Position numbers and translations under genes: made by a program
Source: Flavobacteriaceae bacterium HL-DH10
GTDB lineage: Bacteria > Bacteroidota > Bacteroidia > Flavobacteriales > Flavobacteriaceae
Length of the DNA stretch: 64,000 nt
NCBI GenBank assembly: GCA_031826515.1
Contig: CP134536.1
Coordinates: 260,001 to 324,000, forward strand
Direction of reading: 5' to 3'
The notes under the pieces: generated by a model
The model's database searches: none
The model's input: the letters and a program-made list of their open reading frames with translations, nothing else
Told to the model about the DNA's origin: nothing
Shown: in pieces, positions 52,326-61,526 of the stretch
Layout of the letters: the number at the start of each line of letters is the position of its first letter
How positions within the stretch are numbered: the stretch's first letter is position 1

Positions 52326-52586
52326 ATGACAAACAATGATATTTTAAAAAAATTACGAGTTGCTTTAAAACTTAGAGACGATGATATTGTAAAAATATTA
52401 GGTCTTGTAGATTTTAGAATTTCTAAAAGTGAATTAGGTGCTTTTTTCAGAAAGGAAGATCACCCAAAATATATGGAATGTGGCGACCAAATTTTACGAA
52501 ATTTTTTAAATGGCTTAGTAATTCATTTAAGAGGACCAATGCCTAAAAAAGGAGAAAACAAACCACAAAAAAAGAGCAACGATTAA
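52326..52586 (+). CDS. DUF1456 (YehS-like) protein, single-domain form
   Basis: 86 aa from MTNNDILKKLRVALKLRDDDIVKIL, which is the conserved opening of DUF1456; an ATG 11 codons earlier adds a non-conserved extension. It has the family SKSELGAFFRKEDHPKYMECGDQ segment. E. coli YehS carries two tandem copies of this unit in about 156 aa; here only one is present, followed by a basic tail. Function unknown. The stop codon is in the loop of the terminator. Confidence 0.85.
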   Translation: MTNNDILKKLRVALKLRDDDIVKILGLVDFRISKSELGAFFRKEDHPKYMECGDQILRNFLNGLVIHLRGPMPKKGENKPQKKSND

Positions 52587-52599
52587 CGTTGCTCTTTTT
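52569..52599. terminator. Bidirectional terminator overlapping the DUF1456 stop
   Basis: AAAAAGAGCAACG (52569-52581), loop ATTAA, CGTTGCTCTTTTT (52587-52599), a perfect 13-bp stem. The loop holds the TAA stop. It also serves sucC on the other strand, which ends at 52623. Confidence 0.9.
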
Positions 52600-52622
52600 A
52601 TATAAATAAAATAAATACTATT

Positions 52623-53813
52623 TTAAGCTAATACTTGTTGTACTTTATCTGCAGCTTCTTGAAATTCTGTAGCACTCATAACATCCAATCCTGAATTGTC
52701 TATTAATTCTTTTGCTATGTCTGCATTAGTTCCTTGTAATCGCACTATAATTGGTACGTTAATAGTCCCCATATTCTTATAAGCATCAATAACACCTTGT
52801 GCTACACGATCGCAACGAACAATACCTCCAAAAATATTTATTAAAATAGCCTTTACTGCAGGATCTTTTAATATAATTTGAAATGCTGCTTCTACACGAG
52901 CTGCATCTGCAGTACCACCAACATCTAAAAAGTTAGCTGGCTCGCCACCTGCTTGTTTAATTAAATCCATAGTTGCCATTGCTAAACCAGCACCATTCAC
53001 CATACATCCAACATTTCCTTCTAAGTCAACATAATTCAAACCTAGTTCTCCTGCTTCAACTTCAATAGCACTTTCTTCACGTACGTCACGTAAATCTACA
53101 TAATCTTTATGTCTGTAAAGCGCATTATCATCAATAGTTACTTTAGCATCAACAGCCAAAATTTTATCATCACTCGTTTTTAAAACAGGATTAATTTCAA
53201 ATAAAGAAGAGTCAGATTTCACATAAGCAGTATAAAGATTAGCAACAAACTTTGTCATTTCTTTAAAAGCTAATCCTGATAAACCTAAATTAAAAGCAAT
53301 ACGTCTTGCCTGAAATGGCATTAAACCAACAGTAGGATCTATTTCTTCTGTAAATATTAAATGTGGTGTTTCTTCTGCAACCGTTTCAATATCCATGCCT
53401 CCTTCTGTAGAATACATTATCATATTACGTCCTGTACCTCTATTTAATAAAACAGAAACATAAAACTCACTTGTTTCACTTTCTCCAGGGTAATAAACAT
53501 CCTCTGCAATTAATACTTGATGTACACGCTTTCCTTCTGCTGAAGTTTGTGGCGTTACTAAATCCATCCCAATTATTTGTCCAGCAATATCTTCTACTTC
53601 TTGTAAATTTTTAGCAAGTTTTACTCCGCCACCTTTACCACGACCACCTGCATGAACTTGAGCCTTAATAACATGCCAACTTGTGCCTGTTTCAGAAGTT
53701 AATTGTTTTGCAGCTGCGACAGCTTCTTTTGCATTTTGTGCAACAATACCACGTTGTATACGTACACCAAAACTGCTTAATATTTGTTTTCCTTGATATT
53801 CGTGTAAATTCAT
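52623..53813 (-). CDS. sucC: Succinyl-CoA synthetase subunit beta (ADP-forming)
   Basis: Beta subunit of the TCA-cycle enzyme that makes succinate and ATP from succinyl-CoA. 396 aa starting MNLHEYQGKQIL, an ATP-grasp domain with KAQVHAGGRGKGGGVKLA, and the C-terminal CoA-ligase part with MVNGAGLAMATMDLIK, FLDVGGTA and INIFGGIVRCD. The longer frame (start 53840) is rejected because the -7 element lies there. The alpha subunit sucD is not adjacent, unlike in many other bacteria; separate location is common in flavobacteria. Confidence 0.97.
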   Translation of the reverse strand: MNLHEYQGKQILSSFGVRIQRGIVAQNAKEAVAAAKQLTSETGTSWHVIKAQVHAGGRGKGGGVKLAKNLQEVEDIAGQIIGMDLVTPQTSAEGKRVHQVLIAEDVYYPGESETSEFYVSVLLNRGTGRNMIMYSTEGGMDIETVAEETPHLIFTEEIDPTVGLMPFQARRIAFNLGLSGLAFKEMTKFVANLYTAYVKSDSSLFEINPVLKTSDDKILAVDAKVTIDDNALYRHKDYVDLRDVREESAIEVEAGELGLNYVDLEGNVGCMVNGAGLAMATMDLIKQAGGEPANFLDVGGTADAARVEAAFQIILKDPAVKAILINIFGGIVRCDRVAQGVIDAYKNMGTINVPIIVRLQGTNADIAKELIDNSGLDVMSATEFQEAADKVQQVLA

Positions 53814-53837
53814 AATTTGCTTAATATTTAAGTAGAG

Positions 53838-53845
53838 CAAATGTA
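53838..53845 (-). promoter_or_regulatory. -7 promoter element of sucC
   Basis: TACATTTG on the minus strand, 24 bases before the chosen ATG; matches TAnnTTTG and excludes the start at 53840. Confidence 0.5.
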
Positions 53846-53915
53846 AATAATAGCAATTAATTAATCTAATTTATTTTAACTAAGAATATTGACATGTATG
53901 TTAAACCAACTCAGA

Positions 53916-53931
53916 TGTTAAATATTTAACA
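53916..53931. promoter_or_regulatory. Palindrome in the sucC-lysA divergent region
   Basis: TGTTAAATATTTAACA is a perfect 16-base palindrome in the middle of the gap. GTTAAAC (53900-53906) and TGTTTAA (53935-53941) flank it with related half-sites. Probably an operator; the regulator is unknown. Confidence 0.4.
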
Positions 53932-53987
53932 AAATGTTTAATTTGTATAATTTTTTATTTATTTATTTTTTATAAGTATTAAAAAAA

Positions 53988-53995
53988 TATCTTTG
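53988..53995 (+). promoter_or_regulatory. -7 promoter element of lysA
   Basis: TATCTTTG (TAnnTTTG), 17 bases before the lysA ATG. Confidence 0.6.
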
Positions 53996-54012
53996 CCAAA
54001 AATTTAAAAACT

Positions 54013-55248
54013 ATGTTAGAAAGTCAATTGCTTAAAATTGCCGAAGATTTTGGAAGTCCAGTTTATGTATATGATGCTAATAAAATAGAAGCTCAGTACA
54101 ATAGATTAACAAATGCTTTTAAAAATGTAAAAAAACTTAAACTTAATTATGCTGTAAAAGCATTATCAAATATATCTATATTAAAATTATTTAAATCTTT
54201 AGGATCTGGGATAGATACTGTTTCTATTCAAGAGGTTCAACTTGGTTTAGCAGCTGGTTTTTCACCAGAACAAATCATTTTTACACCAAATGGTGTTTCA
54301 TTATCTGAAATTGAAGAAGCTGCAAATCTAGGTGTAAAAATTAACATAGATAACCTTGCTATTTTAGAACAATTTGGCACAAAGCATCCTAATGTTCCCG
54401 TATGTATTCGTATTAACCCACATGTTATGGCTGGTGGAAATGCTAATATTTCTGTTGGACACATAGATTCTAAATTCGGAATTTCAATTCACCAAATACC
54501 ACATATTCTTCGCATTGTTGAAAATACTAAAATGAATATTAATGGTATACACATGCATACAGGTAGTGATATTTTAGATATTGAAGTGTTTTTATATGCT
54601 AGCGAAATTTTATTTGAAACAGCTAAACAATTTAAAAATTTAGACTTTATCGATTTTGGTTCTGGGTTTAAAGTACCTTATAAACCAGGTGATATTGAAA
54701 CTAATATTGAAGAATTAGGAAAAAAACTATCAAAAAGATTTAACGATTTCTGTAAGGAATATGGGAAAGAGTTAACGCTAGCTTTTGAACCAGGCAAATT
54801 TTTAGTAAGTGAATCTGGATATTTTCTAACTAAAGTAAATGCTGTAAAACAAACAACCTCAACAGTATTTGCTCAAGTTGATTCTGGTTTCAATCATTTA
54901 ATACGTCCTATGTTTTACGGGTCGCATCATGAAATTTCAAACATTTCTAACTTAAAAGGACGCGAACGTTTTTATACCGTTGTTGGATATATATGCGAGA
55001 CCGATACCTTTGGAAATAACCGCCGTATCAATGAAATTAACGAGGGCGATATTTTATGCTTTAAAAATGCTGGAGCCTATTGTTTTTCAATGGCTAGTAA
55101 TTATAACTCACGTTTTCGTCCTGCCGAAGTATTATGGTACAATGATAAAGCACATTTAATTAGAAAAAGAGAAACATTTGAAGATATTTTAAATAATCAA
55201 GTTGAAGTTAATTTTTCTTCAAAAAAAGAAACAGCAATAGCTAAATAA
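54013..55248 (+). CDS. lysA: Diaminopimelate decarboxylase
   Basis: Pyridoxal-phosphate enzyme that decarboxylates meso-diaminopimelate to lysine, the last step of the pathway that includes dapD at 30295. 411 aa; alanine racemase-like barrel with the PLP lysine in LNYAVKALSN (about 42-51), HMHTGSDI, and FEPGKFLV. The C-terminal beta domain has ETDTFGNNR and FKNAGAYCFSMASNYNSRFRP, with the active-site Cys and Tyr regions. It stands divergent from sucC and is followed by a terminator. Confidence 0.96.
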   Translation: MLESQLLKIAEDFGSPVYVYDANKIEAQYNRLTNAFKNVKKLKLNYAVKALSNISILKLFKSLGSGIDTVSIQEVQLGLAAGFSPEQIIFTPNGVSLSEIEEAANLGVKINIDNLAILEQFGTKHPNVPVCIRINPHVMAGGNANISVGHIDSKFGISIHQIPHILRIVENTKMNINGIHMHTGSDILDIEVFLYASEILFETAKQFKNLDFIDFGSGFKVPYKPGDIETNIEELGKKLSKRFNDFCKEYGKELTLAFEPGKFLVSESGYFLTKVNAVKQTTSTVFAQVDSGFNHLIRPMFYGSHHEISNISNLKGRERFYTVVGYICETDTFGNNRRINEINEGDILCFKNAGAYCFSMASNYNSRFRPAEVLWYNDKAHLIRKRETFEDILNNQVEVNFSSKKETAIAK

Positions 55249-55268
55249 CACCCTTTGTTCATAATTAA

Positions 55269-55309
55269 TTCTCTTTAGAGCAATATTGTTTTAAAGAGGA
55301 TTTTTTTTT
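55269..55309 (+). terminator. Terminator after lysA
   Basis: TTCTCTTTA pairs with TAAAGAGGA (one G-U pair), with an inner CAATATTG dyad, followed by nine T (55301-55309). Confidence 0.82.
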
Positions 55310-55377
55310 AAATAAATTCATTTAAATACCGTTAAATAATATAATCCATTTACTTTTGGAAGCTAACAATATTTTTA

Positions 55378-56313
55378 ATGAATTTCACAAACCCATTAGT
55401 ATACGGTGTTCCTTGTTTTTTAGGACTTATCTTAATTGAACTAGTCTACAGTAAACATCATAAAAAAGAAAAAAACAAAGACTTATACGATTGGAAAGAT
55501 TTAACTGCTAGCCTTACTATGGGTATTGGTTCTGCTATATTAGCTCCACTTGCTAAAACAATAGCATTTATATTAGTTTTTAGCTTTACCTATGAAATCT
55601 TTAATCCAGAAATAAACGGGGTTAGAACTAATATTATGGGATACCAATCTTTTGGTTATGCTTGGTATATCTGGATACTTTGCCAATTAGCTGATGATTT
55701 TAGTTACTATTGGTTCCATAGACAAAATCATAATGTGCGTTTTCTTTGGGCTGCACATATTGTACACCATTCTTCTGATAATTTTAATTTAGGTACTGCC
55801 GTGAGAAACGGATGGTTTACTATTTTCTATAAACCATTCTTTTATATGTGGATTCCTGCTATAGGTTTTCCTCCAGAAATGCTTGTTGTTTGCTTAGGTA
55901 TTGAAGCCCTTTGGCAGTTTCAATTACATTCAGTATATGTTCCAAAAATGGGATTCATTGAAAAATTCATGAATACTCATACCATGCATCAAGTACATCA
56001 TGCTCAGAATATTGAGTATATGGACAAAAACCATGGAGGTTTCTTAAATATTTTTGATAAAATTTTTGGCACTTGGAAAGAACTTGATGAAACTATTGAT
56101 ATTAAATATGGCGTTACAAAAGCACCAAATTCATACAATCCTTTAGTTATATTAACTCATGAATATAAAGATATTTGGAATGATATGAAAAAATCTAAAA
56201 ACTGGTATCATAAATTCATGTATGCTTTTGCTGCTCCTGGATGGAGTCATGATGGTAGCACACTAACTATAAAGCAACAGCAAAACTTAAAAAAAACAAA
56301 TAAAGCCACTTAA
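55378..56313 (+). CDS. Sterol desaturase/fatty acid hydroxylase family protein
   Basis: 311 aa; at least three hydrophobic segments and the di-iron histidine motifs HRQNH (about 117-121), HIVHHSS (about 131-137) and MHQVHH (about 200-205). This family hydroxylates or desaturates membrane lipids; in bacteria it acts on sterol-like lipids, alkylglycerols or fatty acids. No substrate can be given. It is transcribed alone, between lysA and the MFS gene. Confidence 0.88.
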   Translation: MNFTNPLVYGVPCFLGLILIELVYSKHHKKEKNKDLYDWKDLTASLTMGIGSAILAPLAKTIAFILVFSFTYEIFNPEINGVRTNIMGYQSFGYAWYIWILCQLADDFSYYWFHRQNHNVRFLWAAHIVHHSSDNFNLGTAVRNGWFTIFYKPFFYMWIPAIGFPPEMLVVCLGIEALWQFQLHSVYVPKMGFIEKFMNTHTMHQVHHAQNIEYMDKNHGGFLNIFDKIFGTWKELDETIDIKYGVTKAPNSYNPLVILTHEYKDIWNDMKKSKNWYHKFMYAFAAPGWSHDGSTLTIKQQQNLKKTNKAT

Positions 56314-56599
56314 TATAGGCTAAGCATTTTTCTTCGATTGAGCTATTTTCGTAAAAATAATTCAAAATAGTTGTTAATATTATATATTTTATTTAATATT
56401 ATAACATATTCCCCTAAGTCTTTTTCAATAATAGCATTATAATAAAAAAAGACGACATGCCTAAATGCATTTTAAAATTCTTTAAAAAGCTTAATAAACC
56501 AATTTCTGGTAAGCACTTCATTTTGCAGAGGCATTCCATATTATAGATTAAAAGCACACAAATGTAAGACCCTCAATTTCATTTTCATTATCCAACCAT
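56314..56599. other. Intergenic gap before the MFS gene
   Basis: AT-rich, without a gene, perfect dyad or consensus promoter that I can support. The start of the next gene must be controlled from within it. Confidence 0.4.
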
Positions 56600-57964
56600 A
56601 TGCCAATTCATATGAAATTAATAAAAGGAGAAAACAATTTTAAAAAAAATCTATTTCTATCAGAAAATAGCTTTTTAAGATATTTAAACTTTTCAATACT
56701 TTATTTGGCACAAGGGGCACCAGAAGGAATTACTTTTTACGCCATTCCTGCATGGTTAGCTATGAATAACAAAACACCAATGGAAATTGCAAGTTATGTA
56801 GCAGTTATTGGAATTCCTTGGAGCTTTAAAATCCTTATTGCCCCACTTATGGATCGGTTTACTTTTTTATCGATGGGAAGAAAAAGACCATGGGTTATCT
56901 TTGGGCAATTAGGTTTAATAATCAGTTTTTTAGCTATTGGATTGGTACAAGACCCTTTAAATAATTTAGATAGCTTAATGATAGCTGGGTTTTTTATTAG
57001 CTTTTTTGGAGCCTTCCAAGATGTTGCAACAGATGGAATGGCTATAGAAGTTGTTCCTGAAAATGAACAAGCACGTGCTAATGGTCTTATGTGGGGATCT
57101 AAAACAATTGGCGTTTCGCTTACACTTGTTGCTGGAACAGCATTAATTAACGCCTTAGGGTTTTCTATAGCAATTCCTTTTTTATCTATTGCTTTTGCCT
57201 TTTTCATACTAGTTCCTATTTGCTTTAGAGAAAGACCAGGAGAAAAATTAATGCCTTGGACTAAGGGTAAGCCTTCCGAGTATGCAAAAACGATTCAACT
57301 TGATAGTTGGAAAAAAATATTTAAAGGTCTTTTAAAAGTAATTATTCTTCCTTCAAGTATATTCATAAGTATTGCCATTTGTTTTAACGGTATGTTAAAT
57401 GGGGTAATAGATACACTATTACCAATCTATACGATCCAAGAATTAGGGTGGACTAATACTTCATTTTCTCAAGTTTATTCTACAACCACTCTAATAAGTG
57501 GTTTATTTGGGATGTTTGCAGGTGGTGCATTAGTTGACTTTTTCGGAGAAAAAAGAATGCTTTCAATTTATCTCATATTAACCATAGCAATACTTTTTAT
57601 TATTGGCTTATCATCTTCACTTTGGGGGTTTAATTCTTTCATTTTTGGATTTATTCTTATATCAACCTTACTAGGTACTTTTATAAGTATCGCCTTTTTT
57701 GCAACAGCTATGAGATTATGTTATAAAACTGTAGCAGCTACTCAATTTACGCTTTATATGGCTATCTCAAATTCTGGTAGAGCTTATGGGTCTGGACTTG
57801 TTGGTACTTTAAAAGAAATTTTTAGTTGGGAACAGATTTTCATGTTAATTACTATTAGTCCATTAATAACCATATTAATAATTCAATTTATAAATTTTGT
57901 GAAACATAAAAATAAACTAGATAAGTTTAAAACATCAATATCATTAAAAATAAAAACTATTTAA
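56600..57964 (+). CDS. AmpG-like MFS transporter
   Basis: 454 aa, about 12 transmembrane helices of the major facilitator superfamily. ILYLAQGAPEGITFYAIPAWL in the first helix, the DRF-type loop PLMDRFTFLSMGRKRPWVIFGQ and FFISFFGAFQDVATDGMAIEV are typical of the AmpG/acetyl-CoA transporter group. AmpG imports anhydromuropeptides for peptidoglycan recycling; whether that is the substrate here is not proven. A second in-frame ATG lies four codons in. It is followed two bases later by the SnoaL lipoprotein gene. Confidence 0.85.
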   Translation: MPIHMKLIKGENNFKKNLFLSENSFLRYLNFSILYLAQGAPEGITFYAIPAWLAMNNKTPMEIASYVAVIGIPWSFKILIAPLMDRFTFLSMGRKRPWVIFGQLGLIISFLAIGLVQDPLNNLDSLMIAGFFISFFGAFQDVATDGMAIEVVPENEQARANGLMWGSKTIGVSLTLVAGTALINALGFSIAIPFLSIAFAFFILVPICFRERPGEKLMPWTKGKPSEYAKTIQLDSWKKIFKGLLKVIILPSSIFISIAICFNGMLNGVIDTLLPIYTIQELGWTNTSFSQVYSTTTLISGLFGMFAGGALVDFFGEKRMLSIYLILTIAILFIIGLSSSLWGFNSFIFGFILISTLLGTFISIAFFATAMRLCYKTVAATQFTLYMAISNSGRAYGSGLVGTLKEIFSWEQIFMLITISPLITILIIQFINFVKHKNKLDKFKTSISLKIKTI

Positions 57965-57966
57965 TC

Positions 57967-58839
57967 ATGAAAAAATTAATAAAACTTTCAATTGCCCTGT
58001 CAATTCTTGTATTTACTTCTTGCAATAATAAAGTAGAAGAAAACATAAAAATGTACACTGAAACTTGGGATGAAATTATTAACTCAGGTAATCTAGAACT
58101 TATTAATGAAAATAATTTTACCGACGATGTTACATTAATTTATAGTCCAGATAACATTGTTGGTTTAGAGAGCTTCAAAGATTATTATTCCAATTTTGTG
58201 ACTGGATTTTCAGATGTAGAATTCACCATGAAAAATGTTTTTGGACAAGATGATAATATTGTAAAACACTGGCATTACAAAGGAACTCATACTGGCGATT
58301 TTTTTGGTATTCCTGCTACTGGAAAAACTGTAAACATTGAAGGTGTTACACTTGTTAAAATGAATGCAGGCAAAATTGCTCAAGAACAAGATTTCATGGA
58401 TAACATGCTGTTTTTACAACAATTAGGCATTATTTCTTCTCCTGAAAATATTGGTATTATTGACAATTTATATAAAGCTTTTGATGTTGGCGATATTCCT
58501 TCAGTTCTTGGTAGCTTAGATGCTAATGTAATCTGGAATGAAGCCGAAGGAAATGCTTATGCAGATGGCAACCCTTACATTGGACCCGATGCTGTTTTAA
58601 ATGGTGTTTTTGCTCGTGTTGGTGGAGAATGGGATGGGTTTAAACTTGTTGATATTGAATTACACGATATGTCTAACAATCAAGTTCTAGCGACCCTACG
58701 CTACAATGGAACCTATAAAAAAACCAACAAGGCTATTGATGCACAAGTCGCACATCTTTGGACACTTAAAGATGGTAAAGTAATAGCTTTTCAACAATAT
58801 GTAGATACGAAACAACTTAATGATGTAACAAAAAAGTAA
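57967..58839 (+). CDS. Lipoprotein with two SnoaL-like domains
   Basis: 290 aa. Lipoprotein signal ending FTSC (Cys 19). The mature protein holds two tandem SnoaL-like folds (about 25-150 and 160-285), the first with GIPATGKTVNIEGVTLVKMNAGKI, typical of ester-cyclase-type members. SnoaL folds host cyclases and isomerases, but in lipoproteins their role is unknown. It overlaps the MFS message with only two bases between the stop and ATG, so it may assist the transporter. Confidence 0.85.
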   Translation: MKKLIKLSIALSILVFTSCNNKVEENIKMYTETWDEIINSGNLELINENNFTDDVTLIYSPDNIVGLESFKDYYSNFVTGFSDVEFTMKNVFGQDDNIVKHWHYKGTHTGDFFGIPATGKTVNIEGVTLVKMNAGKIAQEQDFMDNMLFLQQLGIISSPENIGIIDNLYKAFDVGDIPSVLGSLDANVIWNEAEGNAYADGNPYIGPDAVLNGVFARVGGEWDGFKLVDIELHDMSNNQVLATLRYNGTYKKTNKAIDAQVAHLWTLKDGKVIAFQQYVDTKQLNDVTKK

Positions 58840-58847
58840 AAGTATAA

Positions 58848-59132
58848 ATGATAGAATTAAAATCTATCTAAATAGAATCTATAGATGTTTTAAGAGGATT
58901 GGTTATGATAATTATGACAACTATATAACTATTAATTTTTGGAGGCGATTGATATAATATGATTTTAACCAAAAAGGTATTTGATAATGCTAAACTTATA
59001 AATTATGGATACCCTTTATTTATTGTTTTTATCGTTTGAACAAGTGTCATAACGCTATTATATTTTCTTTGTAAAAAATACATGATTTATAAAGCAAATA
59101 ATAAATACTAATGGTAGTTAAGTTACTTATAA
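58848..59132 (+). pseudogene. Remnant of a DUF1624/heparan-glucosaminide acetyltransferase-like membrane protein
   Basis: A single frame of about 95 codons with six internal stops. It starts with ATG at 58848 and has IESIDVLRGLVMIIMT (from 58872), the signature first helix of YeiB/DUF1624-type acyltransferases. It ends with YPLFIVFIV (stop) TSVITLLYFLCKKYMIYK and then a decayed W-LSYL terminus. The central several hundred residues are missing, but the frame is preserved across the join. This is a deletion followed by point mutation of a once-functional gene. Confidence 0.72.
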
Positions 59133-59138
59133 AATAAT

Positions 59139-60455
59139 ATGACTCAAAAAGATGAAGGCTTAAAAAGAAGAATAGGTGTATTTGGCTTATCGGCAAATAT
59201 TATAAATATTATAATTGGTGCTGGTATTTTTGCTCTACCTGCAATTATAGCAAGTAAAATGGGAGCTTCAAGTATTATAGCCTACATTTTTTGTGGTATT
59301 TTAATAGCACTCATTATGCTTTGTTTTGCAGAAGCTGGTAGCAAAGTAACAAACACAGGAGGTGCTTACACCTATATTGAAACTGCTTTTGGTGACTATG
59401 CAGGATTTATTGGTGGCATTTTCTCTACAGGAGCTATGTTATTTAGTGATGCTGCTGTATCTAACGCACTCATTAACTTAATAGCTTCTGCTTATCCAAT
59501 TTTTGAAAATGAATATATTCGATTTTTATCGATATTTATCTTGTTTTTTGGATTGGTTTATATTAATGTAATCGGAATAAAACAAGGTATAGGCCTAGTA
59601 AAATTTAATACTGTCGCAAAATTAACACCTTTATTATTACTTATTATTGTTGGTTGGAAAGCTGTATCCATCAATAATTTACAAATAGACATAATACCTA
59701 GTATTAGTAGAATAGGAGAAACATCCCTTATTTTATTTTTCGCATTTATAGGAGGTGAAACAGGACTAATAGTTGGAGGTGAAGTCATAAATCCCAAGCG
59801 CACCATTCCTAAAGCTATTTTTATAAGTATAACGGCAGTAGTAATTATCTATATTTTAATTCAAACCATTTCTCAAGGGATTTTAGGAAGTAATCTACCC
59901 GATTTTAAAGCCTCTCCATTAGCCGAAACTGCTAAAGTCGTTTTTGGTCCATTCGGATTTGTTTTATTAATTGTTGGTGCCGCCATTTCCATGTTTGGAA
60001 CCGTGAGTGGCTCTATACTTAATAGTCCTCGAGTACTATATGCACTTGCAAGAGATAAAGTTATACCAATAAAAGCTTTATCTAAAATCCATAAATCATT
60101 TGCTACACCTTATGTTTCAATTATTACCTATGCTAGTATTAGCTTTATTTTATCAGTAATTGGTAGTTTTGAAAAATTAGCAGTAATTGCAAGCAGCTCA
60201 ATGTTAATACTTTATTTTGGCGTAGCGCTATCCGTTATAAAACTACGTAAATCACAAAAAACACAACCTGGTGAATTTAAAATCCCTGGTGGTCTCTTAG
60301 TTCCCGTAATTTCAATTGCTATTATACTATATTTTCTTTCTAACTTATCTATTCAAGAGATGACCGCTACTCTTGTTTTTATTGGAATACTATCGCTTAT
60401 CTATATTTTAATTAAAATGATTAAAAAGAATGTACCCAATAATAGGAATAGCTGA
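59139..60455 (+). CDS. APC family amino acid permease
   Basis: 438 aa, 12 hydrophobic helices. IINIIIGAGIFALPAIIASKMGASSIIAYIFCGI at the N-terminus contains the GAGIF backbone-binding motif of helix 1. IGGETGLIVGGEVINPKRTIPKAIF covers helix 6 and the following loop. It imports or exchanges amino acids or polyamines, substrate unspecified. It follows the acyltransferase remnant by six bases, which suggests that the remnant was once upstream in the same unit. Confidence 0.9.
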   Translation: MTQKDEGLKRRIGVFGLSANIINIIIGAGIFALPAIIASKMGASSIIAYIFCGILIALIMLCFAEAGSKVTNTGGAYTYIETAFGDYAGFIGGIFSTGAMLFSDAAVSNALINLIASAYPIFENEYIRFLSIFILFFGLVYINVIGIKQGIGLVKFNTVAKLTPLLLLIIVGWKAVSINNLQIDIIPSISRIGETSLILFFAFIGGETGLIVGGEVINPKRTIPKAIFISITAVVIIYILIQTISQGILGSNLPDFKASPLAETAKVVFGPFGFVLLIVGAAISMFGTVSGSILNSPRVLYALARDKVIPIKALSKIHKSFATPYVSIITYASISFILSVIGSFEKLAVIASSSMLILYFGVALSVIKLRKSQKTQPGEFKIPGGLLVPVISIAIILYFLSNLSIQEMTATLVFIGILSLIYILIKMIKKNVPNNRNS

Positions 60456-60609
60456 TAAAAAAAAGGTACTAGGTTTAATTCTATAAAATTAATTATTGTG
60501 TTTAATTTAAAATAATACTTCGATAACAATGATTTTTACAGAGTCTTTCCCTTAACGTAAATTGTAAAATGTTTTATCTTAGCACTTAAGTTAATGCAAC
60601 CTCTAATTA

Positions 60610-61518
60610 ATGAACATTTTTAAAATTATAATCATAATCATTTTTCTTTTTGGACCTAGCTTGAAAAGTGCTTCACAAGAATTTGGTTTTAAAGAAGTTC
60701 AACTTACCAATAGCGCTTCAGATAATAAATATGCTAGCTATAATAAAAGTGGCTCCTCTATAATTTTTGAATCCAATAGAGATGGGCATTGGCAAATTTA
60801 CATGATGAGTAGTAAGGGCGAAAATGTTTCTAGACTAGTTAATAGCACCTATAATGATAGACGTCCTACTTGGCATCCTTATAAAAACATTATCTTATTT
60901 GAGTCTGATAGAACAGGGATTTTTGAACTATATAAACTAGAATTAGAATCACATAAAATTTCAAGAATTAACATCCCAGTTTATGGAAACAAAACTCGTG
61001 CTGAATATGCTCCAAATGGTGTTCAAATTCTTTTTAACCTAGAAGATGTAGCTGGTGATTTTGATGTCTACCTTGTATCTCATAAAGGTAAAAAACCAAA
61101 AAAAATAATTGACGATAAATTCAATAATATGTATCCTCATTTTTCTGGAAGAGGTGATAATATTTTGTATTATTCCAATAAAAATAATGAAGGCGATTCT
61201 GATGTTATATACACCTATAACATAATAACTAAAGAACGCTATAGACTTACTTATTTTAAAAATAATAGTAGCTACGGAAAATACTCAAACAATAGAAGAC
61301 GAATTGTCTATTCTGCTTTAGTTGAAAGCGAAGCATCAGAAATTTACATCATGCAAAATGATGGTAGAAATAAAAAGAGAATTACTTTTAATGATGAAGA
61401 AGACATACAACCAAGTTGGTCTCCACATGATATTAATTTACTAATTTCAGGTGTCAGAAATGGGAATTATCAAATTTGTAAGATCCTTTTAAAAGAGCCC
61501 CTAGAAGAAGAAAACTAA
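60610..61518 (+). CDS. Exported TolB-like beta-propeller protein (PD40 repeats)
   Basis: 302 aa with a signal peptide (about 1-22, ending ASQ) and five or six PD40/WD40-like repeats. Examples are YNKSGSSIIFESNRDGHWQIYMM, WHPYKNIILFESDRTGIFELYKL, YAPNGVQILFNLEDVAGDFDVYLV, YNNRRRIVYSALVES-type, and WSPHDINLLISGVRNGNYQI. TolB-type propellers lie in the periplasm and bind envelope proteins. It is a single gene; role unknown. Confidence 0.85.
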   Translation: MNIFKIIIIIIFLFGPSLKSASQEFGFKEVQLTNSASDNKYASYNKSGSSIIFESNRDGHWQIYMMSSKGENVSRLVNSTYNDRRPTWHPYKNIILFESDRTGIFELYKLELESHKISRINIPVYGNKTRAEYAPNGVQILFNLEDVAGDFDVYLVSHKGKKPKKIIDDKFNNMYPHFSGRGDNILYYSNKNNEGDSDVIYTYNIITKERYRLTYFKNNSSYGKYSNNRRRIVYSALVESEASEIYIMQNDGRNKKRITFNDEEDIQPSWSPHDINLLISGVRNGNYQICKILLKEPLEEEN

Positions 61519-61526
61519 ATATTACA

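Noticed and set aside
53814-53840. An earlier ATG for sucC
   Set aside because: It overlaps the -7 element, and the conserved protein begins MNLHEYQGKQ.
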